Numbered from the stretch's first letter, positions 1-13,100 are shown. The stretch: 64,000 bases of DNA from Acanthochlamys bracteata (GCA_019914995.1 CM034144.1:5797489-5861488), one strand, 5' to 3'. The notes: generated from the letters alone by a model not told the origin. Program-made: numbers and translations.

Positions 1-140
1 CTTTGGACTAGAATATGCATAGTTTTGTATTTGTTGAATGCCGTACTGTTAGATTTTCCTGGAGCAGTTGCATGCTTAATGAAAATCCCATTGATGAGAA
101 GTTTTTTTTTCTTTTTCCTTTTTTTTTTTTTTTGGTTCAG

Positions 141-2134
141 GTGTCCCATGCGATGTCTAGGATCTGTGTTAAAGTTCTACCAACAACCTTATTGAGTGAT
201 GCAATTAAACTTATGCATGTTAATCAGCAGAGATGTGCTCTTGTTGTTGACAATGAAGGTCTTCTTGAAGGAATTCTTACTCTTGGAGACGTTCGTAGGA
301 GAGACTTTGAGACAAATGGAGGAAATGTTGTCAATTCTAATGGGGCTTCGGCAATCAAGGATGTGCGTAATCTGAGGCTTTCTTGCTCAAGATTTTATAC
401 CTTTATTTATGTTAACTTGGGAGCAGTATTGTGGAATAAATATTTTATCCCCGACATGCTTTGTGGTATATGGCCTTTGAGCCATGTGCTCTCTGTGACA
501 AAACTTATCCATTAACATCTCTAGGTTGTTCTCACTCTACTTACCAACTATAGAAAGTTCTTTCTACTATGCTAAGTGGTTGTTTAATGTATTGTTATAT
601 TGCAATCCTTTAAAACATGCCAGAGAGTCTTAACTTGAAACACTAGTATTGGCTGATTGCGACATAAGAGTAAATCAGTTTAAGTGCCGGATAGGCCTCC
701 GTCAACAAAAGTAAAAGTTTCATCGATTTTCTTATTCAATTTATTTGAACAATTAAGCATTTAGTGAAATGCAAGGAATTGTTTGGTAAAAACCATTGCT
801 ACACACAATCGCCCATGGATTGCAACATCTACGTGCTAGAGCTTGTACCATATTTTCATATTTTGCAGTCCTGCAGAGATTTTGATAGATATTAAAGGCT
901 GTCACAGTTCATATATGTTTCTGGGACTAGGATAAAACTTTTATTGTGCAACTTATGTTTCTGGATGCATGTGATTAACTTCTTATTTCTGTTTTAGATA
1001 AACAATTGTCCAGTATCATCCTGCTTTACTCGAGGGTTTAAGTATCAAGGAAGTGAACGAGGTCTATTAACTTGTTTTCCTGAAACAAGTTTGACAATTG
1101 CAAGAGAGCTTATGGAAGCCAAAGGTATCAAGCAGTTGCCTGTTGTCAAACGAGGTGGGCACCCTCGAAGTGAAAGAAAACGAAGGCTTATTGCTCTTCT
1201 TCATTATGAATCAATTGGTCGCTGTCTTTGGTTAGTACTATTTCATCTTCTTATGGTACTCGTTGGCAGCCTTTTGAGTTCTGATTTTCATTCTTTTTTC
1301 TTGCTTAAGCTTGTTTCTATAGATTAAAGTGTATTTCTTGTCGTCACTTTATTAAGGCTGCCAACGATTAAAGTTTATCAATTGGTCACTGTATTTGTTC
1401 TTTGGCCTCTGGAGTTCTTTTTTCTCGTATTTGGTGGTTATTAGGTCTGCTATGATACCATATCTAAGACCATGAGAATATCAGATGCTTTAGTTTATGT
1501 TGTATATACACTGCTTTAATGTTTCCAAGTATCTGATTTACGTTCATGTGCTGTGTCATTGTGTACATCTCCTACTTATTGTCAAGTTTGTCCTTCACAG
1601 TGGATCCATAAACAAGTCCAGACTTTGAATTGTGGTTTATTTCCACAAGTTTGAGCACTTTTTAGTTTTCAGAAAGTTAATTTACTTGGTATATTTATAT
1701 CCAGTTGTAAAGAGAGTTTTCATTCATTACCTGGCATTTTCGCAAGTAGCAATGTCACTGTTTTCATCTTCACAATCATTTGTCCCATACGTCTAGGCAA
1801 AAGAATATTGTTCCATTTGCATTAGGAGACTTATGTTATTCTTCCAGGAGAGTCATGAGCCCTTCGCCAAAGAATAGAGCTTCACAGTCAAATGGCTAGC
1901 ATTTAATGACACTTTTAGTGTGGTGCCAAGTAATGATCTCATTTGTATTTCTTAAAACAGTTTATTTTATTTCTTCTCTGTGCATGGTGGATAATTTGCT
2001 CCACTTTCCTCTTATTTAAGCGTAGTTACGCTAACTGTTATTTGCGCATTTCTTGCAGGGAGGAAATCGAGCATTATAAAACACTTTACCAACTAAACAA
2101 GGATCTACAGGAGATCACCACCAGCGGACACTGA
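141..2134 (+). CDS. CLC-F: Chloride channel CLC-f-like, C-terminal CBS-domain exons (5' part outside window)
   Basis: Three exons are read: 141-362, 998-1230 and 2059-2134 (stop). The introns have GT..AG ends and the phases join (phase 0, then phase 2 giving a Trp codon). The protein piece carries two CBS motifs: the first from VSHAMSRICVKV to the LGDVRRR region, the second around LTIARELMEAKGIKQLPVVK followed by the RKRRLIALLHYESI stretch. This order and wording match the C-terminus of plant CLC-f chloride channels, where the cytosolic CBS pair regulates the membrane channel, which is known from endomembranes of the family. The membrane part lies upstream of base 1. The last exon encodes a short helical tail ending TSGH. 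CLC-e is the main alternative; the CBS2 wording fits CLC-f better. The assignment is from memory of the family, not a search. Confidence 0.82.
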
Positions 2135-2411
2135 GAATTATCTGACAGAAATAAGTCTTCACAGATCAATCGCAATTTCAGACAGGGAGAAGCAACAGCA
2201 ACAGGCATTTTCATTCTTGCTTAGCTAGTGCTGATCCGCTTTTCATGGTCTGCTTCAACATGCACGGCAGTACAGGTTCTAATTTTTTCTTTAAACCCGC
2301 TCATTCATGTTGAAGCATCTATTGGATTTCTTTGTGACTCCATACTCGATTCATTAGCTTAACACTTCTATCTCAACTGTATAAACATTATAATTCTCTA
2401 GCTATCAAAGC
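2135..2411 (+). other. 3' untranslated region of the CLC-f-like gene
   Basis: The sequence follows the stop codon and is T-rich and non-coding. It runs up to the left end of a transposable element at about 2412, so the transcript probably ends before or inside that element. No clear polyadenylation signal could be chosen. Confidence 0.4.
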
Positions 2412-5400
2412 CATGTTTGGCTGTTCTTTTTCCGGGCTTAAAGCCCCAAAAAAAGCACAAAACAGGGATTTGGGTGTTTGGATAAAACTGCTTAAAGCTC
2501 AAAAAAAGTACAAAACAGGGATTTGGGTGTTTGGATAAAACTGCTTAAAAGCTCAAAAAAAGCACAAAACAGGGATTTGGGTGTTTGGATAGAACTGCTT
2601 GAAGCAGCCTAAGGGTGCTTTCAACAGTGGATTTTGAAAACTATCTCCAATATGCTTTCAAAGAAAAGCAGCGCAGCGGCTTTTCTCTCCCCTCTACGAA
2701 AAAATAATTCTACCCAAAGTAAGTTAGCAAAATTACAAAGATACATATATTCCAACCGGACTCAATTTTTTAATTCATTTTCTTCTTCTCCCCTACCTGT
2801 TCGCTCCACTCTCACGATTTCGCTCCTCCTTCTTCAATCATTCTCTCTATTCTGGCACCGTTTTTGTCATTTTTATTTTTCTGACATTCTTATCTCTGTC
2901 GTTCATCCTTATGCCGTCGATTTGGTAAAAACTCAGCTCGTCGGCGTGTCGATCTGCAAATCTTAAACAGTCGGAACCCTAAACCGGTGATTTTTGAGAC
3001 TTAGTTTTGAGATGAATCACTTCTAGGTTCATAAATTTTGGTTGTGTGCAATCACTCCTAATCCAAATCTCAATCAATCTAAAATCTCTCGATCTTTGTT
3101 GGTTCGCTTTGCAGTGCTCCCCGTCCCCCCCTATCTTTCATTTCCCGGCAAGACTCCTAGTTATTAGTAATACAACAATAAGAATTCGCTCAGATTTTCG
3201 ATCAAAGCTTTTCTTCACGAGCAAGCCATGCCGGTGAGTTTTTCAATTGAAAATAGACCCGAATTTTGATTTCTTAGTTTTGAATCGATTGATTGGTTGA
3301 TGGTTTGATTTGGGTTGATTAGATCTTTGAGTACAATGGCTTGTGTCTCTTTATGCTATTGAGCTGATGTTCTTTGCCGTCTACGTATTTGATTCTTTCC
3401 ATTATTTGATTCTTTAATTGTCTGCGTATAATTATGGTTATTATTTTGCTAGAGATAAGTGAAACAAATCATAGTTTTGGCCTATTGTAAGAAAGCTACA
3501 AGCTATAAGAGTAATAGTTTTGTCCAATTTTACTCGAATTTTTGTTTATTCATCTTGTTTCGTTTGTAGGTTTTGTTTGTTGATACAGATAGGGACAGTT
3601 GGAGTTTGGTTTTGTTAAAAAATTGATTTTTAGAACTGTTTCTGTAGTTTTTCCCTAACTTCTGAAATTGTGTATTTTGATGAATAGAGCTGATGGTTTT
3701 GTGTACTCGACGTATTTCTGCTACTCTTCCCTTCTTTGATGCTTCAAATTTCTTCCATACATTTGATTTCCGATTTCTGATTTATTATAAAGGGAATGGT
3801 AATTTTAGTGCAACTTAGCAGTTACCCTTTGCCAATTCATCCAATGAGCTCAAGCTTGAGACTGAAGTTGCTTGAGATGCTTTGAAGATTTTGTGACTAA
3901 ATCTTATGATTAGCTAAATTAGTTGGTTATTAGCCTTATTGCTAGTGATGGGAGAATGAGGCAAATTTAATTAAACCTAACTGCTTCAAGTTACTTTAGC
4001 AGTGTTGGTCTGTGGTTGATTTATAATGTCATTGATAGCTGTTCACTTTGCACACCAGTAACAGTTATTCAACCAGATCAATTGGATCACATAGAGGTTG
4101 GTTTTTGTTGTTGAGATTCCACTGGAAAGTTTGTGCATAGATATTGTTTATAGTTGAGATTCCTAACAGAGGTTGGTTTATAGCTGAGACTGGTCCTGTT
4201 CTTTCAAGGATGTGCAACTATTTTGCTTATCTTTTTATAGAGTCAAGTCTTAATAGTTTTGCGATGTTGTCAATGACTTTCTATTTATAGTTGTGAATGA
4301 CTTGTATCTTGGATGCTGTTTATTTTAATGCTTCCTGGAGCTCTAGATGTCTTGCTACTGCTGGGACAGAACTTTGGGATGCTATTTTGCAATAAATTAG
4401 GCCAAATTTTGTTCTAGTGATTTTCTGTTCGTTATCGTATTAGATGTCTAACCTGGGAGTAGATTTAAGTTAATTTATGTGACAACATTCAGGAGGATGG
4501 TGTCTTACAACGTTTTCATTAGTTTTATGCGAGTAATCCCATTTCTTTGCAACTTAATCTTTATGCACATTTTCTGCCATTATACTTCGTGAATAACAGT
4601 AGTTACCAATCTGTTGTGTGAATGCAGTGGGGAAAACGATAAAAGAAAACTGTGAGCAAGAATGGATAGAGGAAAGGTGGTAAATATAAGCCCAAGCAGA
4701 GTCGCTTGTTATTTGGTTGCGTCAAGCATTGATCAAATGCCAATTTGGGACTAGAACCTTATGAATGTATGATGATTTGCTACGGTATGTATCTCCGTAT
4801 AATATTTATATTAAAATTTGTTTGATATTGTTAATAATTAACTGTATTGTTTGTTCACTGTTTATTTACTACTATAGAATATAATAATAAAATCTATATC
4901 GAGAGAGATTTAAAATACCGATCAAAATTATTTATTACTTTATAGTAATAATTATAAATTTTACAAACAATATAAATTATAATTTTTTTAATTATATATA
5001 AAGAAATTTTCAAAATTAATCAATTAATAATAATAGTTTTATAAGAATATTATTCAAGTTTTATTATTTATTTTATAGTAATAATATAATTTGCTAATAA
5101 ATTTATATATATTAATATAAGAAATATTTATTTCTATTATTATGTAATAAAAATATTAAATTAAAAAAAAGTATATAAAAAGAATTTTAAGATTGATAAT
5201 ATATCAATTACTATATACTTATACTTATATTAGCATTACCATAAATTTTAGCTAAAATTTTATTCAATTTTTAGCGTTAAATAATATAATCAGTAAAAAT
5301 TTATCTAAATATTTTCAAAATAAGTAATTTTTTTGGGGAAAGTTTTGCAAATCAATTACAGCATCATAAAATAGTTTTATTTTGAAAATAAATTTCAGCA

Positions 5401-5424
5401 AATTCAAACGGAGCCAAAATAGAA
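2412..5424. mobile_element. Non-autonomous DNA transposon, about 3.0 kb, with UTR-like interior
   Basis: The left end reads CATGTTTGGCTGTTC and the right end, reverse-complemented, reads CTATTTTGGCTCC. The interior shares two blocks with the reverse complement of 35815-39405. Bases 2600-2740 match 39404-39150 (GTTAGCRAAATTACARMGAT-type core), and 5260-5410 match 36060-35870 (core CAGTAAAAATTTATCTAAAT). The two are therefore copies of one family. The interior holds a pyrimidine-rich leader-like stretch at 2780-3240 with a GTGAGT donor at 3231, and an exon-like piece near 4627, but no transposase reading frame. A flanking target duplication could not be fixed. The family is probably hAT- or PIF-like and non-autonomous. 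Confidence 0.6.
2437..2605. repeat. Tandem repeat, 53-54 bp unit, about three copies
   Basis: The anchor ACAAAACAGGGATTTGGGTG recurs at 2457, 2510 and 2564, so the spacings are 53 and 54 bases. Copies differ by a few bases, for instance a one-base length change in the AAAGCTC stretch. The array lies just inside the left end of the 2412-5424 element, where subterminal repeats that bind transposase are common in DNA transposons. Confidence 0.9.
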
Positions 5425-6943
5425 AGTCAAAAGATTCATTCATCTGTCCACAAAATGACAGAACATAAATTAGAACACAGGTCATTCACGGCTCTGTCGT
5501 AACAAAAAAAATTTTCCCCCCTTAAACATGAACATTAAAGAATAATGATCATTGTTGTTATCGTCATCTTTGTCGTTATCTTTGTCTTTTGTTTTCTTAA
5601 TAAATCTTAGGTTACAGAGAAATTTTGGAAAATTATAGGCGTGTTAAAGTCTTGATTTTGCAAATTAAACGAAGGCAACCGTTAATATATCCAAACGAAA
5701 ATTACCTATAAAGAACTTTTAAAATAATATTTTAGATCTTCTAACAAAATCACTCAATATAATAGATTAATCTGTAAAACAAAAAAACGAAAAAACAAAA
5801 AGTTTCAAGAATCTCGTTTTAAAAATTTGAGAGTAGATAGACTATCTAGTTATGAATTGACTTCAACTTTTACTATACATTTTTTATAATTTAATTTAGG
5901 TAAAAACTCTTGAAAATATAAATATTTTGTCAATATAAAATTGATATATTTTGTTATTTTTTAAATTTATATTATTTTAATTAAGAGGTTCAATAAAGAT
6001 CAATTAATAATATGATTGGGGTAAACTTTTATATGTATAGTTTTCACTCAAAAATTTTCATATATAATGATAGATATTAAATTTAGGGAGCTCTTCAATA
6101 TAAAAATGGCCGGCAAATTTATGCGTAATCAGCTAAAGTAGAGTGAGCTTTTATAGATATCTTTATAAGAATATTATGGGATTGTTCAGAAGTATTTAAA
6201 ATAAGAAGTTTTTTTAAAAAAATTTGTTTTAAAATTTTTCAAAAATAAGTTTGATTTTTTTATCTAAAATACAAAATTTATATATATTAAAATTTTATAA
6301 TATATAATTTATTTGTAGATATATACAACTGATCACTTTCAGAAAAGTAACTGGACAAATTAATGTGGCCGGACCTGTTTGTAAACTTTATTTCTTTAAA
6401 AAAAAATTCAAACCTTCTTATCGACTTGTGTATATTACGAAGCTTCTGAGAAGTTGCTGCTTCTGCTTTTCATGATAGTATAAGCAGCTTCCAATTTTCA
6501 TCAATCAAATGTTGGAAAGTATAATCAAACTTTACCTCACCTCCTTGTCTTTAGTTTTTCTTCGACCAAATCTTTTCCCACCTAACCAATTTATGAGGCG
6601 TCTGAGAATACTTATAAAAAATATATTTTTAAAAATATTTTTATTTTATTTTAAAAAATAAGTTTTATTTTTTATCTAAAAAATAATAAAATTAAATAAT
6701 AATAAACTTTTCTTATATAGTTTTTAAAAATTTTCTAAAATTTTGTAAAAATATTATGAAAATTTATTATATTTCTAACACTAACAAATGTTTGGCATCA
6801 CATTCTAGATATATTTTTTTAACTTTTTAATTCGAAAAAGTTTAAATACTTTAGAAAAATTTTATATGAAAATTATATATTATAAAATTATTATAACAAA
6901 CAAAGTTTCTTTAAAAATTATAAAATAAAATTTTTGAATTGTT
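5425..6943. other. AT-rich spacer with MITE-like relics
   Basis: No gene is seen. Segments near 6171-6310 and 6594-6790 share the word pattern (CTTATAAAA, then TTTTTATTTTAT, then AATAATAAA) of the short AT-rich MITE family better preserved at 20400, 29433 and 30110. The remainder is simple A/T-rich sequence. Confidence 0.5.
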
Positions 6944-7018
6944 TTGAGTTTTTTTTGTGGGCTATCCCAAACATGCAATAAGACAAGTTTTCAAGGTCTC
7001 CAATGTTTGTTTCTTGCA

Positions 7019-7028
7019 TTATATAAAA
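7019..7028 (+). promoter_or_regulatory. Probable TATA box of the AAA-ATPase gene
   Basis: TTATATAAAA lies about 95 bases before the start codon at 7123, followed by a short pyrimidine-containing leader. This is a positional inference. Confidence 0.45.
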
Positions 7029-7122
7029 CAAACATCTCTGTGTTCTTCTTGTTCATAAAACCATTTCATCGAACAGAAAACATACGGTACCCAAAAACTT
7101 TGCAACAAATAACAAACCAATC

Positions 7123-8772
7123 ATGTCTCCGGCGATGTTCGGCGGGAACTGGCAATCGAATCTCGGTTCGACGATAGCGAGCTTCATGTTAATATGGGCA
7201 CTCATCAAGCAGTATTTTCCGGCAGGTCTTCAGATGTACATATCTTCAAAAGCAACACGCTTCGTTTCCTTGCTCTCCCCATACGTCCACATCTCTTTCC
7301 CTGAGTACACCGGCGATAGACTCCGCCGTAGCGAAGCTTTCGCAGCTATCGAGTCCTACCTCTCTGCTTCATCTTCCGACTCTGCTCGGCGATTGAAAGC
7401 CGAGATGGGAAATGATAGCACTTCTCTGTTGCTTACTATGGACGAATACGAAGAAGTTAGTGATAGTTTTCAGAAGGCGAGCTTAAAATGGTCGTCGTAT
7501 AGCCGGTCGTTGCCGGAGCAGCGGTCTTATCCGTTTCCTCTTCGACAACAAGCTCCATCTGAAGGGTTGAGATATTACCGGTTAACTTTTCATCGCCGGT
7601 ATCGCAAACTTGTTCTCGATGAGTACCTCAAACATGTTATGAACGAAGGCAAAGACATTGGTGTCAAGTAAGAGACAATTTAACAATTTAACATTTTCCG
7701 ATGAACTTCGAAATCGTTCTTCTGAGAAAAAAGAAAATTGTTTTTGATTAACAGGAAGAGGCAGAGAAAGCTGTACACGAACAGCTCGAGTTACGATTGG
7801 ATTGACTTCAAGCGATCGAATTGGAGTCACGTACCGTTCGAACACCCTGCGTCGTTCGCAACGTTGGCGATGGATCCGGCGAAGAAGAAAGAGATCGTCG
7901 AAGATTTGATTGCGTTCAGTAAGAGCAAAGATTACTATGCGAGAATTGGAAAACCATGGAAGAGAGGTTACTTACTTTACGGTCCTCCGGGAACCGGAAA
8001 ATCAACTATGGTTGCTGCCATGGCGAATTTGCTCGACTACGATGTCTATGATTTGGAACTCACTGCAGTAAAGAACAACACGATGTTGCGGAAGCTGTTG
8101 ATTGAAACTACTAGCAAGTCTGTGATTGTTCTAGAAGATATCGATTGTTCTCTTGATCTCACCGGAAAAAGAAAAGAAGAAGATAAACAATCATCATCGT
8201 CGCCGCCGCCTCCTCCTCCGGGAAGAGAAGATAGAGAAGATAGTAAAGTAACTCTTTCAGGGTTGCTGAACTTCATCGACGGGTTATGGTCGTCTTGCGG
8301 CGGCGAGAGGTTGATTGTTTTCACGACGAATCATATCGAACGGTTGGATCCGGCTTTGATCCGGCGAGGAAGAATGGACAAGCATGTCGAGCTTTCGTAT
8401 TGCAGTTATGAAGGGTTTAAAGTTTTAGCGAAGAATTATTTGAATTTAGAGGATCACTATCTGTTTGAGAAGGTGAAGAAGTTGATGCAATCGGTGACGA
8501 TAACTCCGGCTGACGTCGCCGAATGTTTGATGCCTAAAACTGTCTTTGATGATTTCGAGAAAAAGAATGAACAGTGTTTGATGAGTTTGGTTCTTGCATT
8601 GGAGGAGATTAGAGAGAAAGCTGAAGCTGAAGCTGCTGCGAAAGCGGCGGAGGAGGAGATGAAGAAAGTTTCAGAAGAAATGAAGGAGATCGACGGAGCC
8701 CCGCCGGTGAGTAATGGTGAAGAGGGAAAAGAAGAAGCAGCTACTGATAGCGGCGAAGGCAATCTATGTTGA
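7123..8772 (+). CDS. AAA-ATPase of the plant BCS1/OM66 type, two exons
   Basis: Exons are 7123-7667 and 7755-8772; the 87-base intron is GTAAGA..CAG and rejoins in frame at Lys182, giving 520 residues. The N-terminus has a hydrophobic anchor (about residues 18-37) and the AAA-associated domain with the LTMDEYEEVSDSF stretch. The ATPase core has Walker A GPPGTGKS at 258-265, Walker B VIVLEDID at 305-312, a sensor-type TTNH near 372-375, and the Arg-rich RRGRMDKHVELSYC segment. A Ser/Pro run (SSSSPPPPPP) follows Walker B in the variable loop, as in relatives. The tail is Glu/Lys/Ala-rich and probably helical. Plant members (At3g50930, At3g28580 group) sit on mitochondrial outer or ER membranes and respond to stress and pathogens; the exact orthologue is not decided. 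Confidence 0.92.
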
Positions 8773-8893
8773 ATCGATTTTTATCTTTCAGGTTTTAAAA
8801 AACCGAATAAAATGTTCGACCGAGTTTAGTTTCAAACATTTCAGAAGCTGCAAAACTACATTTTCTAAAGCTTCTGGTAATAGCTTCTAGCTA
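8773..8893 (+). other. 3' untranslated region of the AAA-ATPase gene
   Basis: Short non-coding stretch after the stop codon. It contains an AATAAA-type hexamer in CGAATAAAATG near 8806, a plausible polyadenylation signal, and is bounded by a MITE. Confidence 0.4.
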
Positions 8894-9313
8894 GGCGTGT
8901 GTTTTAATTATATATAAAATAAATTTGGTGAAATTGAATTTGATAAAATTAAGTTCAGTAAGTAGTACGTATTTCAATTGTCTGAAATTCTAAATTTTTT
9001 CGCCAAAATTAAAATTTGAAGAATTTATATATTTTATTTGTAACAAAATTAAAAATTTTAATTTTACATACTAAATTGTACTTTTAATTTTTTTATTTGC
9101 ACGTCTTTTTTATGCAATTTTATTTTTTAATTTTTAATTTATTTTCAAAATAATTGAAACACAAAAATTGATATTTACTTTCAAACTATTTTTTAAACAA
9201 TTTTATTTTTCACTTACTCAAAATTCATTACCGGCATTTAAGATAATTCTAAAATATAAATTAGAAATGAGTTAGAGCGAATTCACTAAATTTTGTGTAA
9301 TTAAAACACATCC
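8894..9313. mobile_element. MITE, 420 bp, with long terminal inverted repeats
   Basis: The left end GGCGTGTGTTTTAATTA and the reverse complement of the right end GGATGTGTTTTAATTA agree. The match then continues loosely for about 40 bases (AAATTTRGTGAATT-type). The interior is A/T-rich without reading frames. TA lies on both sides, so the target duplication could be TA or a degraded 3-bp site. It sits directly behind the AAA-ATPase gene. Confidence 0.7.
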
Positions 9314-10154
9314 TATGAAGATGCATGAAAAGAAAACAGCCTACAAGTTGGGAGATTCTAGCATATAGAGTTCAGCTTATAGTATTAGTTTCAGCTCTTC
9401 CAATACTACCAATACCAAGGTGTATTGGTTGATCTAAGAAAAACTGAATAAATGAGAGCTTGTTTACTTCACCATAAGTGATCTGAAAATAACTTTTTTA
9501 GCCAAAAAATCAGTTTCATGTAATTTTTCTATATTTACTTTTATAAATTTATTCTCACAAAACTCAGTTTTTGCTTACTTCCTAGAAATTTACTTCTAAA
9601 CAAGTAACACAAACCCTGCATGAAATACTTTGACATTCATGTACCAAATGCTCTCTGCAAAGTCTCAGCAATTCAAAATTCAAAATAAAGAAAATATGTT
9701 CTGTCTTGAATCAATGCAAACCAATATGATTCAGATTACAGACAGTAATGAATGAAATACTTCACCATTGCAAAGCATCAGCAGATCCTGAATCAATTTG
9801 GAAGTTCAATTCAAGAGAAAGCAGAAATTTTACAGAAAATAAATTTATGTTGACTTACATTTCAATTTTTCAGAGAAGTTTCTCCTCTCATGTCTTCTTA
9901 ATAAACCAAAAGCTTTTGCCATAACACATATACCTGTTTTCTATCTGCTTCTTTTGCCAAAAGAGAAATAATTTGTTTTGAGATCATTCTAATATGGAAA
10001 AAAAGAAGTTTGGATCTAGTAAAGCAAGATGTCCTCTTGCGTTTCTATATAAAAAAGAAAGAAAGAACCCAGAAAGAGAAAACCATGACAGTCTTCTTCA
10101 ATACTTTATCAACAAAATCACCAACCTTTCTTACTAGTATTTACAGCTGAGGTC
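9314..10154 (-). other. 3' side of the WRKY gene, with a short MITE-like piece
   Basis: No coding region is seen. Bases about 9451-9606 have inverted ends, GCTTGTTTACTTC against reverse-complemented ACTTGTTTAGAAG, and may be a 155-bp MITE. The part nearest 10154 is probably the WRKY 3' untranslated region. Confidence 0.4.
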
Positions 10155-13100
10155 CTAGAGGCAACCAGCCCATGAGCTGTTGATAGGTGTGTTGTTCGGC
10201 ATGGGGAGGCCTGTCTCTGAAAGAGGTTCTTCTTTTGGTTCCCCTTTTGGTGCCATGAAGGTGTTTCCCATTGCTGGACGATGATGCATCATGTATGGAT
10301 GATGCATCATATATGGATGAACAGATGGAAGGTTGGGCATCTTCATAGGCGGCATTGTACCGAACCCAGGAATTGGAAGGTTCAGTAACCCTTGCTGCCT
10401 GATTCCAAATCCAAAGGCTGGTGGTCGCCCAAGCGGGTCCCTTGGTAAGCCAAACGTGCCTATCGGTGCAGGGTTGTCGAACCTCATCAGGCTGTCTTGA
10501 ATTTGAGTGGGATCTGTTCTTCGATTAAGATTATGAGACTGAGGCGCTGAGGCTGCTGCTGTATTCACACCCTGGCCAGAGTTGGAATGACCGCTGTTTC
10601 TGGCAGCAGGGACTTCATGATTGTGCTTTCCCTCATAGGTGGTAATGACAGACTTGAGATCATGTGATGCCCTCTCAACATGCTTCCGCACTGTGCAACC
10701 AGGGTGTGTACACTTGTAGTAACTCCTGTCAAGCAGCCACATAGAAACTTGTCTTCAGCAACTTACAAATTTTAAATATTACCCAAAATGCACACATGCA
10801 ATATTACTTCTTATTTTATAAGTAGCTACAACAACATTAAGACTATCTGCTACGAAGAAATTAGATGAAACCAGGTACATACAAACTCACAAATGTTAAA
10901 AAAAAGAGAGTATGTTCGTAGAGTAACATCCAGGTATTTGTTCTTGAAAATTACACAAAGGGGTCAAATGAGGTAAACGACTCTACATGTAGGCGTATAT
11001 TCTAAAATCTGAAGTAGAAAAGACTTCATACATATAAGTCCTGGCTGCTGGGAATGATCACTATGTTTACTCTGATACCATATTTAGCATGAAAAACATT
11101 CATTCACTTTGTTTCACTACATATGTAACGTCCGTTGACCTAGATAAAACAATTACATTATAAAATTATTGCTAAATAACGTGAGGCATGGTTATCTACT
11201 GTTACGTTTTTCTTATGTATGACTTCACTTTCTACAGATTTGCTCCAACTGCAAGGCCAGTTTTAAACTCTTTGAAACTTTCTGTGTATTAAAACCAATC
11301 ATGAAGCATCAGTTACATAGTTGGATAAACTAGGCTATGAAATCACTTTTCTGCAATTACTTGGAGAATGAGCACAGAGATGCATACCTTGGGTTTGGAT
11401 TTCCTTTAACAACTTTCTGCCCATACTTTCGCCAGCGATATCCATCATCAAGGATGTCAACCTCACTGGTTGTCTGAACTACCACTCTGGGTTCACGAAT
11501 TGCTCTTGAAGCTGCACTCATATCCATCGGACATCCATCTATCTTCCTGGAGCATGTCATAAGGCAACAAAAAAATTATTAGTTTAAAGGTGCTTATAAA
11601 GCAATTCTCAACACGCTAGATCTGTTTTACTTGCTTAAATCTAACTAAATGCCGTCACTACCTGAATTACAACCCGCTTCGCTAAGGGCATGTTTCAATT
11701 GCCACCGAACTCCACTTCCTCCCTCAAGATTTGAGTTGGCACTCAAGGTGTTTCAATTACTACTCCAAACTTTACTTTCACTTCCACACCGAACTCTACT
11801 TCCACCAAAAGTTTACTTGAAACTCTACTTACGTGTTTCAATTATCATTTCGAACTCTATTTCCACCAAACTCCACTTCTCACCAAACTCCACTTTCCAC
11901 GAAACTTAATTCCGTGAACTCACTTTCATGTTATTGAAACACGCCCTAACTGCTAGGATATGCAAAACTGTCTTTCACTATACAAAATTCTAAAGGCAGT
12001 AAATCTTGCTAGCAGAATTGCCTAAAATGGCCTCAACTCTCAGATTCTTTCTAGTTTCTCATGTAGTGAAAGGTGCCTTTGCTTATCAAGTAAGCAAAAT
12101 CCTCGTTGAAAAATTATCACTGGTCAAAAACTCTAGCAACAGAAAATTTTGTTCTTCTAGAGCCATATGCAAACATCAACTTGCAGAAGATATTTGTAAA
12201 TTGGTAACAATGGGAAGGGGATGCAAAAGTAGAAAAGGAAATCATTGACAAATGATGAACTAACCTTCTTTTTGATTCAGTTTCATCACCCTCAACCTCA
12301 CCACCTATAGAAGCACTTCCTTGAGTAGCTCGATCATCCTCATCTTCATCATTTGATAAAGTAGAAGAAACATCGACAGCAACTGCAGATTCAAAGTGAG
12401 GGCCTTCTTGACCCAGAACTGAAGCAGATGGATTAGTGTAGCCAGCAGTAATTGAAGTCGCATCAATGCCATCATTCCTCCATTCCTGTGCATTTGTCCA
12501 TTGAGGCTTGCTCTTGGGACCAACCTGAGAACCAGGATTTTCTGAGCCATCATGCTGCATGTCACTAAAAGGGTTAGGATATAGACCAGATCGACGACAG
12601 GGTGGGGGCTTAGGGTGGTTGTGAGCCCCTTTGTAGATTATTTCCGTTACATGGCCTTCATGGGAGCGTTCCACCTTTTTCTTTACAGGACAGTTTGGAT
12701 GTGTGCACTTGTAGTAGCTCCTTGGAAATTCACTACCTTTTACTTGTTTTTGTCCATATTTCCTCCAATTATACCCGTCCTCGGCCGGTGTTCCAACCGC
12801 AACAGAAGAAAATTCACCTTTCGGCCCACCATCAACAACCTGCTGATCCTCAGGGGGAGAGGATTGATCAGTGCTATCACCTGTCCTCTGACTGAACATC
12901 GAATCATCATCAGCATCCTTTTTCAGCGAAAAATCAGAAAATCCAGTCTGAATTCTAAAATCTTGGGGAGTTCTAATATCTCCTGAACCAGCTCTTTCTG
13001 CCTGAACAGAAGCCTCTATATTGGGTAAAGGCAAATGCGTATTGGCTGAGGTAACCTGGATGAAAATTGCCATTTTTAAACAGAGAGATACCAAAAGAAT

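Noticed and set aside
2634-3237. Frames of 110 and 63 codons in the CT-rich part of the 2412 element
   Set aside because: Ser/Phe/Leu-rich frames without domain; the segment reads as a leader-like part of the transposon, not as a protein gene.
6944-7177. 77-codon frame overlapping the AAA-ATPase start
   Set aside because: It covers the TATA box and leader and runs out of frame into the ATPase; no upstream coding role is evident.
8046-8762. Minus-strand frames under the AAA-ATPase
   Set aside because: They are shadows of the plus-strand gene, which has all AAA motifs; the antisense frames have none.
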